Shown here: piece after piece, positions 9,895 to 19,314 of the stretch
How positions within the stretch are numbered: the first letter of the stretch is position 1
Layout: each line of letters opens with the position of its first letter
Origin: Helicobacter felis ATCC 49179
GTDB lineage: Bacteria > Campylobacterota > Campylobacteria > Campylobacterales > Helicobacteraceae
Direction: 5' to 3'
DNA: 64,000 bases
Assembly: GCF_000200595.1 (NCBI RefSeq)
Contig: NC_014810.2
Location: 940,311 to 1,004,310, forward strand
Notes under the pieces: generated by a model
Seen by the model: the letters and a program-made list of their open reading frames with translations, nothing else
What the model was told of the DNA's origin: nothing
Database searches by the model: none
Made by a program: the position numbers and the translations under genes

Positions 9895-10952
9895 CAATCT
9901 TCCCCAAAATGGTTCAAAATGCCCTTGAGATTCACTAACGCCCCGGCGGCAATTTTGCCATGCAGATCAATTTGTCCTTGCTGGATGAGAAAAGCACGGC
10001 TGCGCTCCTCGAGTACTTTGACAGGGGTGGGTAAAAAGCCTACAGGGGTGCGCACAAAGATCAAATAATCCTGATCGTTTTTGATCAGCGCATCGGCAGG
10101 GATTAAAAGCGAATTAGCAGGTCTAGCCCCCTCTATAAAGAGTTCCACCATTTCACCCACATGGTAATTTCCTTTGATACGTGCAGTGGCTAAGATAGTG
10201 TTAGAATTTTTATCTAACACCACAGAGACACTTTGCACATGTCCGATGGGTTGAGCGTTTTTATTGAGCACCACTGCGCCCTGTTTAATATACTTAGAAA
10301 GATCGATGGGAATACTAATGCGCGCAATCAGATCGTTATTTTGTGAAATACGCATAAAGGGCGTGAAAGCGCGGATACGCTCCCCCAACACTTTAGGGGC
10401 TATGGAGAGAATGCCCCCTTGCCTTGCCACAATTCTAAACCCATAGCTTCCCTTAGGGTGCTTGGCATCGATGCCAAAACCCTTAAAGGTGTTCTCTAGT
10501 TGGGCAACTCTTAGGCGAAGTTCTTCACTGGCTAGGTGGCTGGTTTGGTATTCTCTCTTAGAGATTACGCCTTTTTTATAGAGCTGTCTATCCTTAGTGC
10601 TGACATCTAGGGCGACCTTGAATTTATTTTGATTATTTTGGAGCTCAAAATAAAGATTGCTCAGATCGATCGAGCTGATCTCACAGATGAGATCGCCCTT
10701 TTTCACCCGTTCACCCTCACTCTTATAAATGGCGACCACGCTCGCATCAAAACTCAAACTTTGCACAACCGCGTGTTTGAGATTGAGATTGTCAAAATCA
10801 ATGCTGGCATTAAAAGGCAACCCTCTTGAATACAAATGTTGATCCAGAGGGATCACCTGAATATTTAAACTTGCAATTTCTTTGGGAGTGAGCTTAATTT
10901 CCTCATAAGCGTGTAAGAACAACGCGCAAATAAAAATCAATGCTTTTTTCAA
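9894..10952 (-). CDS. cznB: Metal efflux membrane-fusion protein CznB
   Basis: A 352-residue periplasmic adaptor that links CznA to the outer-membrane channel CznC. It has an N-terminal signal sequence (MKKALIFICALFLHA), a biotinyl-lipoyl-like segment (VVAIYKSEGERVKKGDLICEI), an alpha-hairpin (about residues 105-170) and beta-barrel parts such as GEMVELFIEG. The start is TTG at 10952 in the junction CATTGA, overlapping the cznC stop, with AGGAAA just upstream. Position and order match H. pylori HP0970. Confidence 0.91.
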   Translation of the reverse strand: MKKALIFICALFLHAYEEIKLTPKEIASLNIQVIPLDQHLYSRGLPFNASIDFDNLNLKHAVVQSLSFDASVVAIYKSEGERVKKGDLICEISSIDLSNLYFELQNNQNKFKVALDVSTKDRQLYKKGVISKREYQTSHLASEELRLRVAQLENTFKGFGIDAKHPKGSYGFRIVARQGGILSIAPKVLGERIRAFTPFMRISQNNDLIARISIPIDLSKYIKQGAVVLNKNAQPIGHVQSVSVVLDKNSNTILATARIKGNYHVGEMVELFIEGARPANSLLIPADALIKNDQDYLIFVRTPVGFLPTPVKVLEERSRAFLIQQGQIDLHGKIAAGALVNLKGILNHFGED

Positions 10953-12250
10953 TGTTTTTTTCCTATTATGGTTAGACTCTCCCCCAAAGTTTCTTCTAAG
11001 AGCGCGGTGGTGTCCACATATTTCATCTTGGCCTCTGCTAGGGCGATGAGAGCGTCCATATACGCATTTTGATAAAAAAGATATTCAAAGAGACCAATTT
11101 TTTGAGCCTCATAGGCAACCCTTCCCATTTCCATTAACTCCTTTTTATTATCAATCGCTTGGATTTGGATACGCATGTAGCGCTCAGTCGTCTTGAGTTG
11201 GTTGAGATAGGCGTTGGCGTTGATATGGATATTGCGCTTTGTAACTTCATTTTGTGCCCGTGCTCCATTTTCTAGGGCTAAAAATTTGCGCTTCATGTGA
11301 ATATTTTTAGGCGTGAGGGGGAGAGGAATGCTAAACTCCATGGAGAGGTTCGTAGCAGAGTTATAGCTCTCCGCCCCCAAACCAAATTCAAAGTTTTTAA
11401 AAACATCGCGATTGGCTAAGTTGGCGTTCACGCGGTAATCTTTAGCGCTCAAATCCAAGACCTGCACATACAAAGACCGATCTAAAATGCGCTCTAGAGC
11501 GTGTTCGCCCAAATGCACATAGTCAAATTTGAGCTCAGGGATTTTAACAACATGGGCAGCATCCATCAGATCGCTAAAAGGGGCGTCATTTTCAACGGGC
11601 GCGACAATGGCTAGCAAGGTGTGTAGCAAGCGTTCTTGATTGATGATGAGGTTTTGGATATTGATTTTGGCAAGCTTAGATTCTAAATAAGAATTTTTGA
11701 AGTTGATATAGTCCTTTTTAGACATACTTCCAGCAGCGACCTTACTCTGAGCGGCCTCAAGCTGGGAAAAAAAGATCGCCTCTCTTTGGGCGTAGATTTT
11801 ATGCTTCTCAATATTGAGCGTGTAATTGAGATAGAGTCGTTTTGCTCCAATGAAGGCAAGATTACGACTAAGCTCGTAACTCTTGCGGTATTGCACATTC
11901 TTCAAAGAGAGACTGCGCGCTAAAAGACGGCTCACCCATGGAAGTTTTGGCTTGATCATTAAAACCGTGCGGGGTTGGGCTTCGGCGATGCCCTGATAGT
12001 TGCGCACAATGGAGGTTTCTTGACTGATAAAAGGAAAATCCCAAGAATTGGTGGATTTTTGTTCCTCCAAAAGGCTAATAAAGTTCGCCTTTTTTTGGAT
12101 CAAATCAAGCGAGTTGTGTTCTACGCGCTTAAAGAACTCAGCGACAGAAAAGGTGCGCGCACTCAAACAAAGGGCGCACAATCCATATAGGATAAAAAGG
12201 CGAATCCACACCCTAGAGGTCTTTAATATCCGCCACATCCAAAAATGCAT
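10949..12250 (-). CDS. cznC: Metal efflux outer-membrane channel CznC (TolC-like)
   Basis: A TolC-family outer-membrane factor of about 430 residues that completes the CznABC pump. It has an N-terminal hydrophobic export signal (VWIRLFILYGLCALCLS) followed by long amphipathic helices rich in Asn, Gln and Ala, typical of the channel. The start is uncertain: ATG at 12250 or 12238, both inside the glyS coding sequence and neither with a good ribosome binding site, so re-initiation after glyS is likely. It is the first gene of cznCBA and directly follows glyS, as in H. pylori HP0971-HP0972. Confidence 0.88.
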   Translation of the reverse strand: MHFWMWRILKTSRVWIRLFILYGLCALCLSARTFSVAEFFKRVEHNSLDLIQKKANFISLLEEQKSTNSWDFPFISQETSIVRNYQGIAEAQPRTVLMIKPKLPWVSRLLARSLSLKNVQYRKSYELSRNLAFIGAKRLYLNYTLNIEKHKIYAQREAIFFSQLEAAQSKVAAGSMSKKDYINFKNSYLESKLAKINIQNLIINQERLLHTLLAIVAPVENDAPFSDLMDAAHVVKIPELKFDYVHLGEHALERILDRSLYVQVLDLSAKDYRVNANLANRDVFKNFEFGLGAESYNSATNLSMEFSIPLPLTPKNIHMKRKFLALENGARAQNEVTKRNIHINANAYLNQLKTTERYMRIQIQAIDNKKELMEMGRVAYEAQKIGLFEYLFYQNAYMDALIALAEAKMKYVDTTALLEETLGESLTIIGKKH

Positions 12251-14288
12251 GGTAAATCAATGCCAATAAGCCCTTGCGGTTGTTTTGCACCTGCAAGTTT
12301 GGATCGTTGACAAGCACTTTTTCAAAAAAGTTTTCCAAGGGTTGTTTAAGGTGGCTTAGGGCTTTGAGCTTGTCTAAAAAATTGCCAAATTCCATACGAG
12401 CGATGTTTTCATAAGTTTCATAGAGGGCGTGTTCGCTGGAATCTGTAAAGAGCGCGGGGTCAGTTTGAAGTAGGGTATCTAATTGTGTGATATTAGCGAC
12501 TCGCTTAAAAATAGCCACCAAATCAGCCGTATTTTCTTGGGCAAAAAAGACATGCAGGGCTTGCACTTTGTGGGCAATTTGGCAGATTCCATAGTTCTCA
12601 CTTTTAAGAGTTTGAAGCCCTTTTAAAACGGCCCTGTAAAAAGAGGGATCGAAGTCGCCTAATACATGCGTAAAACGCTCTAAGATAAAATCTTGTAAAA
12701 GCGTCCACTCAAAGGGGGCATAAAAACGCGCGATTGTCTGCAAATCGCTAGCTAAATTGAAATCTAATTGGTAATGCAAGCAGATGCGCAAGACTCCATT
12801 GCAAGCACGGCGCAAAGCAAAGGGGTCTTTAGAACCTGTGGGGATTTTGCCCACGCTAAAAAGAGATAAAAGGGTGTCTAATTTGATAGCCAATGCGCTT
12901 AAAGCTGCTAGCAAACTAGAGGGCAGGGGCGCGTTTTCAGAAGTGGGGAGATATTGCTCTTGGATGGCTTGGCACACTTCTTGGGGGTGGTTGTGGTGTT
13001 TGGCATAATATCCCCCCATGATCCCCTGTAATTCGGGAAACTCATAAACCACTTCGCTACACAAATCCGCTTTGGCCAATTCTAGGATTTTTTGCACAAG
13101 GGGGCGCATGGATTCCTCGCCATAGCGATCCACTAGCCACGCTCCTATGCGTTGTTCTCTCTCTACCTTATCTTTTAAGCTACCAAGCCCCTGCATAAAG
13201 GAAATTTGCTCCAGCTTAGGACCTACTACTTCCCATTCTAGTGATGTTTGCAGATCGTTTTGGTAAAAAAAGATCGCATCACTCAAGCGGGCTTTTAAAA
13301 CCTTTTCATTCCCCGCTATAATTTGGCTAAAATCTCCCTTACTTGGCAGATTGCTCACAACAACAAAACCATGGTGCAAGCTAGAATCTTTAAAAGTGGG
13401 GAAATAGCGTTGGTGAGTTTGCATAGAGGTAGTGGCGATCTCAGTGGGGAGTTGTAGAAAATGTGCTTCAAATTCTCCATAAAGAGCGGTGGGGTAGGCG
13501 GTGATGGCTATAATTTCCTCTAGCAATTCGGGGTCGACCTCAACGCGCATATGATGTTGGTCCTCTAGGGCGTGGATTTGATCTAAAATTCTAGTTCGGC
13601 GTTTTAGAGGATCTAAGATGACAAACCCCTCTTCTAGGGTTTTAAAATAAGTAGAGATGTCCGGGGTGTCATGGTAGCCAAACCCCTTAGAGAAGTGTAA
13701 TTTAGTCGCGCGTTTAGCACTGCACCCATAGGTGTTTGTGCATGCTGATAAATCAATGTCCTCTGAGCCAAAGATCACGCAAAGATTATGAATGGGGCGG
13801 ATAAAGCGCGCTTTGAGCGCGCCCCAAGCCATGCTTTTTCCAAAATCCAGCGCGCCTAAAAAGTGCAACAAAATATCATCTAATAGGGTGGCTGTAGGAA
13901 TGGGTTCTGTGCGCTTGGTGGCGTATAGAACTTCTTTATTATTTTTCATGCCCACCTCAAGATTGGGGGGTAGGTTGAGCTTGGCATAGAATTTAAGCCC
14001 AATGGGGTTTAGAACTCTAGTTCCCTCTTTAACTCCTTTTTCTACATTCGTGCCGATGTCCAAAGGAGGACCAAAAAATTCCTCTGTGATGGCGGGCGTG
14101 TGGGTGGGGAAGTTTGGAGCATAGAGCACTAGCCTAGTGGGCGTGTAAAAGACTTCTAAAGCCGTGCCACCTAACCCATGTTTTTCCAGGGAATGGCAAA
14201 ATTTTTTAGGGATATTGGGCAACTCATCTAAGAGTGGCTTAGCGGGCATTTCTTCAACTAAAATTTCTATGAGTAGGGCTTGATTCAA
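12213..14288 (-). CDS. glyS: Glycyl-tRNA synthetase beta subunit GlyS
   Basis: The beta subunit of tetrameric glycyl-tRNA synthetase binds tRNA-Gly. The 691-residue protein starts with the family pattern ALLIEILVEEMPAKPL and continues with EEFFGPPL, KSMAWG...RFIRPIH, and VSNLPSKGDF. Translation most likely begins at TTG 14288, with GAGGAG at a good distance and no suitable ATG. The 3' end overlaps the start of cznC by 26-38 bases. Transcription probably starts at the GGGTATAAT promoter around 14342 and could run through the whole 14-kb minus-strand block. Confidence 0.96.
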   Translation of the reverse strand: MNQALLIEILVEEMPAKPLLDELPNIPKKFCHSLEKHGLGGTALEVFYTPTRLVLYAPNFPTHTPAITEEFFGPPLDIGTNVEKGVKEGTRVLNPIGLKFYAKLNLPPNLEVGMKNNKEVLYATKRTEPIPTATLLDDILLHFLGALDFGKSMAWGALKARFIRPIHNLCVIFGSEDIDLSACTNTYGCSAKRATKLHFSKGFGYHDTPDISTYFKTLEEGFVILDPLKRRTRILDQIHALEDQHHMRVEVDPELLEEIIAITAYPTALYGEFEAHFLQLPTEIATTSMQTHQRYFPTFKDSSLHHGFVVVSNLPSKGDFSQIIAGNEKVLKARLSDAIFFYQNDLQTSLEWEVVGPKLEQISFMQGLGSLKDKVEREQRIGAWLVDRYGEESMRPLVQKILELAKADLCSEVVYEFPELQGIMGGYYAKHHNHPQEVCQAIQEQYLPTSENAPLPSSLLAALSALAIKLDTLLSLFSVGKIPTGSKDPFALRRACNGVLRICLHYQLDFNLASDLQTIARFYAPFEWTLLQDFILERFTHVLGDFDPSFYRAVLKGLQTLKSENYGICQIAHKVQALHVFFAQENTADLVAIFKRVANITQLDTLLQTDPALFTDSSEHALYETYENIARMEFGNFLDKLKALSHLKQPLENFFEKVLVNDPNLQVQNNRKGLLALIYHAFLDVADIKDL

Positions 14289-14341
14289 GCGATCTCCTCT
14301 TTGTGATTGAGTATGAACGGTGCTTAAAGGGTTTTTGTAGT

Positions 14342-14347
14342 ATTATA
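14342..14347 (-). promoter_or_regulatory. Predicted -10 box of the glyS promoter
   Basis: On the minus strand the sequence reads GGGTATAATAC, a perfect TATAAT 54 bases before the glyS TTG. The same AATTGGGTATAAT stretch recurs before flgD. No gene lies between it and glyS, and it is the only strong promoter I see for the glyS-czn block. Confidence 0.55.
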
Positions 14348-14384
14348 CCCAATTACAGAATAAATACGCTTAACAGAGGTTAGG

Positions 14385-15197
14385 ATGGATAGAGTGCATG
14401 GGTGGCGAGGCGTGTTGTTTGGATTATTTGGTCTTTGTGGTCTGCTTGGAGCGCAAAAGGCAGATTTGGCCGAATGCAATGATCCCTTAAAATTTAGCGA
14501 TAAACAAAAAGACATCATAGTTTACGCCTACCGCTATGGCTTTAAACAGGAACTAGGTTACGAGATGGCTGCGATTGCTTGGAAAGAATCTTGTGCTGGC
14601 ATGTACCGCGTGAATTTTGGCGATCCGAGTGCAGGGATTTACCATGCCTATATTCCTGCGGTCATTAAACTCTACAACGAGCGGGACACCCGCTTTATGC
14701 AAAATGTCTATGGGGATATGTTGATTCGCGATCGGGCCTTTGCCTCCAAAGTGGCGCTAGATATGCTAGTGAGTTGGCGGCGCACTTATAAGGGTAATTT
14801 GAAAGATATGATTAAATCCTATCATAAAGGTTTGCGTTGGCAAAAAAACGACTACTTAAACCAAGTGGCTACAGAATACTATCAAGACATTTTGGCAAAA
14901 ATTAAAGTCTTACGAGGCGTGATGCCTGCCTTAGAGCAGAGTGTAGACACCCACAACAATCCAGAGGCCAAACATCTCACTTATGCGCAAAATCATCGTC
15001 CTATAGAGGTGCGCCCCAAAGGCAAGAACACTAAAAAACGATCTTCTCACTCCAAACCCAGCCCTCACAAAAAACCCACACCTCCTCCCCCTCCCCCTCC
15101 CCCTCAAAAGATCGAACCTGTGCCACAACCTGAACCCGTGCACAAAAAGCGCAAAGACAATTCTATCTTCTTACTCCAAGAATCTCCGGTGTTTTAA
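14385..15197 (+). CDS. Exported HP0973-like protein with lysozyme-fold-like core and poly-Pro tail
   Basis: A 270-residue exported protein with a signal peptide (to about residue 23, ending LLGA). The core contains [12 protein letters not shown] (Glu68) and, about 15 residues later, [11 protein letters not shown]. An E-S pair followed by an S-x-G-h-x-x-h motif is the layout of lytic transglycosylase active sites, so a peptidoglycan lyase role is suggested but unproven. The C-terminal third is Lys/Ser/Pro-rich with eight consecutive prolines. It is the positional homologue of H. pylori HP0973, divergent from glyS. ATG at 14385 follows AGAGGTTAGG. Its stop overlaps the gpmI start (TAATG). Confidence 0.8.
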   Translation: MDRVHGWRGVLFGLFGLCGLLGAQKADLAECNDPLKFSDKQKDIIVYAYRYGFKQELGYEMAAIAWKESCAGMYRVNFGDPSAGIYHAYIPAVIKLYNERDTRFMQNVYGDMLIRDRAFASKVALDMLVSWRRTYKGNLKDMIKSYHKGLRWQKNDYLNQVATEYYQDILAKIKVLRGVMPALEQSVDTHNNPEAKHLTYAQNHRPIEVRPKGKNTKKRSSHSKPSPHKKPTPPPPPPPPQKIEPVPQPEPVHKKRKDNSIFLLQESPVF

Positions 15198-16684
15198 TGC
15201 AAAAGACTCTATTAGTCATTACCGATGGGATTGGTTATAATCCCTCTACTGAGGGCAATGCTTTTTATCATGCCAAAAAACCCACCTATGATTGGATGTT
15301 GGCCAATCTCCCTTATAGCCTGCTCAAAACGCATGGCTTGAGTGTGGGCTTGCCCTCCGATCAAATGGGCAATTCAGAGGTGGGGCATATGTGCATTGGG
15401 GCGGGCAGGGTGCTTGATCAAGATTTGGTGCGCATTTCTAAGGCTTTCGATCAAGAGCTCTTAGAGGATAATCCAGCTTTTCAACATGTGGTGAGCCAAA
15501 GTCAAGTGGTGCATGTTTTGGGCTTGATGAGTGATGGAGGCGTGCACGCCCACATCGATCATCTCATGGGCATGGCTCTCTTGTTGGAGCGATCGGGCAA
15601 AAAGGTTTGGTTGCATTTAATTGGTGATGGGCGCGATGTGCTTCCTAGAAGTGCTTTAGAGTATTTGGCTCTTGTGCAGAGTATTTGCAATGAGCATATC
15701 GCCATTGCCACCCTCTCAGGGCGTTTTTTTGCCATGGATAGAGATAAACGCTTTGAGCGCACCCTAAAGGCTTATGAGAGCATCGCGCATGCGTGCAATA
15801 AAAGCCCCCTTAGCCCTGAAGAGTATATCCATAGCATGTATGCGCAAAATATCAGCGATGAGTTTTTTGAGCCGACTAGTTTTGGTGATTATGCAGGCAT
15901 GTTTGATGGAGATGGTTTGATTATGGTCAATTTTCGCAGCGATCGCGCCCGTCAGATTATCCAGGTGTTGGGAGGAGATTTAGAGGTTTTTAAAGGTCTG
16001 CCTGAGTGTGGGGCTGGTGCGCCTGAGCTGACCATAGCCACCATGACCCCTTATAGCGCTTCTTTTAATCATCCGGTTTTATTCCCCAAAGAAGAGATTA
16101 AGGAATGCTTAGCTTCTGTGGTGGCACAAGCGGGGTTAAGCCAGCTTCATACTGCTGAAACCGAAAAATACGCCCATGTGAGCTTTTTTATCAATGGGGG
16201 TGTAGAAACCCCTTTTGAAAATGAGGAGCGCGTTCTGATCCCAAGCCCCAAGGTGAGCACTTACGACCTCTGCCCACAGATGAGTGCTCCTGAAGTAGGG
16301 GAGGCTGTGCGTGCAGGAATGCGCGCGGGCAAAGACCTCATCATTGTCAATTTTGCTAATGGGGATATGGTGGGGCATACGGGCAACTTAGAAGCGGCGA
16401 TCAAGGCGGTAGAGGCTATAGACACAGAGTTGGGGCAGATTTTACATTTAGCTCAAGAGCTAAATTATGCGATGCTACTCACCAGCGACCATGGAAATTG
16501 TGAGCAAATGCGCGCTACAGATGGGGGCATGCTCACTAACCATAGCACTTTTGAAGTCTATTGTTTTGTCTTGGGTGAGGGGGTGAGACAGATTAAAAAT
16601 GGAGGCCTAAACAATGTGGCAGCCAGTGTGTTAAAACTTATGGGCTTGCCCATTCCTGCAAGCATGGATTCCGCGCTTTTTTAA
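15197..16684 (+). CDS. gpmI: Cofactor-independent phosphoglycerate mutase GpmI
   Basis: GpmI interconverts 3- and 2-phosphoglycerate using manganese and a phosphoserine intermediate; enolase, the next enzyme, lies at 21.3 kb. The 495 residues include the N-terminal metal motif ITDGIGYN, the nucleophilic serine in [15 protein letters not shown], the substrate loop [11 protein letters not shown], and the C-terminal metal motif [11 protein letters not shown]. The start codon overlaps the stop of the preceding gene (TAATG), so the pair is translated together. Confidence 0.97.
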   Translation: MQKTLLVITDGIGYNPSTEGNAFYHAKKPTYDWMLANLPYSLLKTHGLSVGLPSDQMGNSEVGHMCIGAGRVLDQDLVRISKAFDQELLEDNPAFQHVVSQSQVVHVLGLMSDGGVHAHIDHLMGMALLLERSGKKVWLHLIGDGRDVLPRSALEYLALVQSICNEHIAIATLSGRFFAMDRDKRFERTLKAYESIAHACNKSPLSPEEYIHSMYAQNISDEFFEPTSFGDYAGMFDGDGLIMVNFRSDRARQIIQVLGGDLEVFKGLPECGAGAPELTIATMTPYSASFNHPVLFPKEEIKECLASVVAQAGLSQLHTAETEKYAHVSFFINGGVETPFENEERVLIPSPKVSTYDLCPQMSAPEVGEAVRAGMRAGKDLIIVNFANGDMVGHTGNLEAAIKAVEAIDTELGQILHLAQELNYAMLLTSDHGNCEQMRATDGGMLTNHSTFEVYCFVLGEGVRQIKNGGLNNVAASVLKLMGLPIPASMDSALF

Positions 16685-16741
16685 ACAAAGGCGCGTTGGA
16701 AATTTTATTCTTTTGGTATTTTTTTATTAATGTATTTTGAC

Positions 16742-16780
16742 TACAATCGCTGACTTTTGGTTTTTGGACCATTTTAGGAG
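16742..16780 (+). promoter_or_regulatory. Predicted promoter and strong RBS of the PAS-PAS chemoreceptor
   Basis: In the 102-base gap after gpmI a TACAAT (16742-16747) preceded by an AT-rich T-tract suits a Helicobacter sigma80-type -10 box. A strong ribosome site TAGGAG ends six bases before the ATG at 16787. Confidence 0.45.
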
Positions 16781-16786
16781 TATTGT

Positions 16787-18091
16787 ATGCCATTTTTCAC
16801 TTCCAGTAAACACCAAGCTAAGATTGCTCAGCAAGATCAGCTTATCACCTCCTTAAGCGCTAAGGCAAGCAAACTGAGTCGTGTTTATGAAGCCATTGAT
16901 CGTTCAATGGCGATCATCGAATTTGATACTAATGGGGTTGTTCTAAACGCTAATGATAATTTCTTGAAACTGATGGGCTATGGCCTTCAAGAGATCAAGG
17001 GCAAACACCATTCTCTATTTTGCGATCCCAAATTTGTCAGTTCCAAAGAATACACACAGATTTGGGACGATTTGCGCGCAGGGCTCTTTCAAAGAGGCAC
17101 TTTTAAACGCCTGACAAAGCAGGGCAAGCCTATTTATCTTGAATCTACTTATAACCCCATTCTTGATTTAGAAGGCAAGGTACAAGGGGTGATCAAATTT
17201 GCTACCGATGTTACTGGTAAAATTTTAGAATTAAATGAACTGCGGTCTGTATACAAGGCCGCGCTTGCTAGTATGGCCATGATTGAATTTGATGCGCAGC
17301 GAAGAATCCTCTCAGCCAATGAAAATTTCTTAAAGTTAATGGGGTATCGTCTGGAGGAAATCAAAGGAAAGGAACATGCTCTTTTTTGCGATCCAAAATA
17401 CGCCAAGAGTTCTGAATACAAGACTTTTTGGGATCATCTTGCAGAGGGGCATTTTACGCGTGGGACCTTTGTACGCCTGAATAAAGATGGAAAAAAAGTC
17501 TATTTGGAAGCGAGCTACAATCCTGTTTTTAATAGCGATGGAGAGATTTATAAATTTATTAAATTCGCTTGGGATGTAACTTCTAAAGAAGAAAAAATCC
17601 AAATGACCCTAGAACTCATCAAGGAAAATCAAGAGCTTACGGATTTGGGAAGCAAGATGATTGAAAAGACAACCGAGAGCATTCAAGGCGTGGCAACAAC
17701 GATCAAAAACAGTGCCGATCAAATCAACACGCTCAGCACACAATCTGATTCGATTTCCTCAATCACACAGACCATCAAAGATATCGCCGATCAAATTAAT
17801 CTGCTTGCCCTTAATGCTGCTATTGAGGCCGCGCGGGCAGGCGAACACGGCAGAGGCTTTGCGGTGGTGGCCGATGAAGTGCGCAAGTTGGCCGAACGCA
17901 CTGATAAATCTGTCATGGAAATTGGAGCAATCATCGATGCGATCAAGGAAATCACCGCTCATGTGGTGATCAATATCACCGCAGGGACTCAAGAATCTGA
18001 GAAGACGGTCGCTCTCTCCCATGAGAGTAAAGATTTCATGGGGAAAATCAGAGCGGCCAGTATCAAAGTTTCAGAGGGCATGCGAGCATAA
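16787..18091 (+). CDS. Soluble PAS-PAS methyl-accepting chemotaxis-type receptor (Aer/BdlA-like)
   Basis: A 434-residue cytoplasmic receptor without membrane segments. Two PAS domains (about residues 33-135 and 155-257) are close internal copies: [15 protein letters not shown] and [15 protein letters not shown], each followed by an LFCDPK segment. The C-terminal signalling domain has the conserved tip [20 protein letters not shown] and [12 protein letters not shown]. The layout matches BdlA and other PAS-MCP proteins that sense redox, oxygen or internal energy state; which ligand or cofactor is bound is not visible. Convergent with ackA, 20 bases away. Confidence 0.9.
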   Translation: MPFFTSSKHQAKIAQQDQLITSLSAKASKLSRVYEAIDRSMAIIEFDTNGVVLNANDNFLKLMGYGLQEIKGKHHSLFCDPKFVSSKEYTQIWDDLRAGLFQRGTFKRLTKQGKPIYLESTYNPILDLEGKVQGVIKFATDVTGKILELNELRSVYKAALASMAMIEFDAQRRILSANENFLKLMGYRLEEIKGKEHALFCDPKYAKSSEYKTFWDHLAEGHFTRGTFVRLNKDGKKVYLEASYNPVFNSDGEIYKFIKFAWDVTSKEEKIQMTLELIKENQELTDLGSKMIEKTTESIQGVATTIKNSADQINTLSTQSDSISSITQTIKDIADQINLLALNAAIEAARAGEHGRGFAVVADEVRKLAERTDKSVMEIGAIIDAIKEITAHVVINITAGTQESEKTVALSHESKDFMGKIRAASIKVSEGMRA

Positions 18092-18111
18092 CTTCAGGCA
18101 TGCGGGGCGTT

Positions 18112-19311
18112 TTAATGCGCTTGAATGATTTTTGCAGTTTCTGTGGCGATAGCCCATTCTTCATTAGTGGGGACGCGCAAAATTTGTATCGCCGTTTGAG
18201 GTTGACTTAGGTTAACAATGCCTTTAGGAAGGTTTGTATTAGCTGCATGATTGAGGGCGATGCCAAAATTTTCCAAATTGGCACACACATCTTTGCGTAG
18301 CCGTGCGCAATTTTCCCCTACTCCACCAGTAAAGATCAAAGCATCAACATGTCCTAATGCAACTAGGTAAGAACCGAGATATTTTTTAATACGGTAAGCG
18401 TACATATCAAAAGCTAAGATGGCCTTTTCATCTCCCTCTTCGATCAATTTTTCCACACTACGCATATCGTTTTTGCCACAAATCCCTTTAAGTCCACTTT
18501 CCTTATTAAGAATATTATTGACCTCATCAAAACTTTTATGGTTAATTTGAACAATATAGTTCAAAAGACTAGGATCTAAATCGCCTGAACGCGTGCCCAT
18601 AATCAAACCCTCTAGGGGGGTTAGTCCCATAGAAGTGTCTATACTTTGGCCATTTTTGATCGCACACACACTAGCCCCGTTGCCTAAATGCAGAGAAATT
18701 GCGTTAAATTTTTCATAGGGGATGTTTAAAAATTTAGCGGCTTCCTGAGCCACAAAATTATGTGAGGTGCCATGAAAACCATAGCGGCGCAACTTGTGAG
18801 TTTCATAAAAATGATAAGGTAAGGCGTACATGAAGGCATGGGCGGGAATACTTTGGTGAAAAGCAGTATCAAAAACAGCCACTTGGGGAAGTTGAGGAGT
18901 TTGTTTCTTGATTGTCTTGATACCCATTAAATTCGTAGGATTATGCAGAGGGGCCAAAAAAGCGAGCTTCTCTATATGTTCCATGACTCGATCGTCAATG
19001 AGAGTTGGCTGAATAAATAGATCCCCCCCGTGCACCACGCGATGGCCTACACCATCCACATGCCCAAAACTTTGCAGCACGCCTAAATTGCGCAGGCTAT
19101 TTTCTACATGCAAAAGCCCTTCTTCATAAGTGTTAATACGCAAGCATTCCTTGCTCATTTCCATACGCCCATCTTGGGTGTAGACCTGTGCTTGAGCGCA
19201 CTCCCCGCCGATTTGTTCTACAAGCCCGCGGGCTAAAACCTCTTGTGTGGCAGTGTTGAAAAGCTGGAATTTAATAGAAGAACTGCCTAAATTTAAAACA
19301 AGGATACGCAT
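18112..19311 (-). CDS. ackA: Acetate kinase AckA
   Basis: AckA converts acetyl phosphate plus ADP to acetate plus ATP, or the reverse. The 399-residue protein shows the N-terminal LNLGSSSIKFQLF motif, GHRVVHGGD, DTAFHQSIP, the RRYGFHGTSH motif, and LGNGASVCAIKNG, all intact. It follows pta after 3 bases and is translated from ATG at 19311. I recall the pta-ackA pair being disrupted in some H. pylori strains; here both reading frames are full length, so a working acetate pathway is expected. Confidence 0.97.
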   Translation of the reverse strand: MRILVLNLGSSSIKFQLFNTATQEVLARGLVEQIGGECAQAQVYTQDGRMEMSKECLRINTYEEGLLHVENSLRNLGVLQSFGHVDGVGHRVVHGGDLFIQPTLIDDRVMEHIEKLAFLAPLHNPTNLMGIKTIKKQTPQLPQVAVFDTAFHQSIPAHAFMYALPYHFYETHKLRRYGFHGTSHNFVAQEAAKFLNIPYEKFNAISLHLGNGASVCAIKNGQSIDTSMGLTPLEGLIMGTRSGDLDPSLLNYIVQINHKSFDEVNNILNKESGLKGICGKNDMRSVEKLIEEGDEKAILAFDMYAYRIKKYLGSYLVALGHVDALIFTGGVGENCARLRKDVCANLENFGIALNHAANTNLPKGIVNLSQPQTAIQILRVPTNEEWAIATETAKIIQAH

Positions 19312-19314
19312 GGA

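Noticed and set aside
18092-18111. Terminator between the PAS-PAS receptor and ackA
   Set aside because: GCATGC copies occur nearby, but they do not form a stable stem with a T-run.
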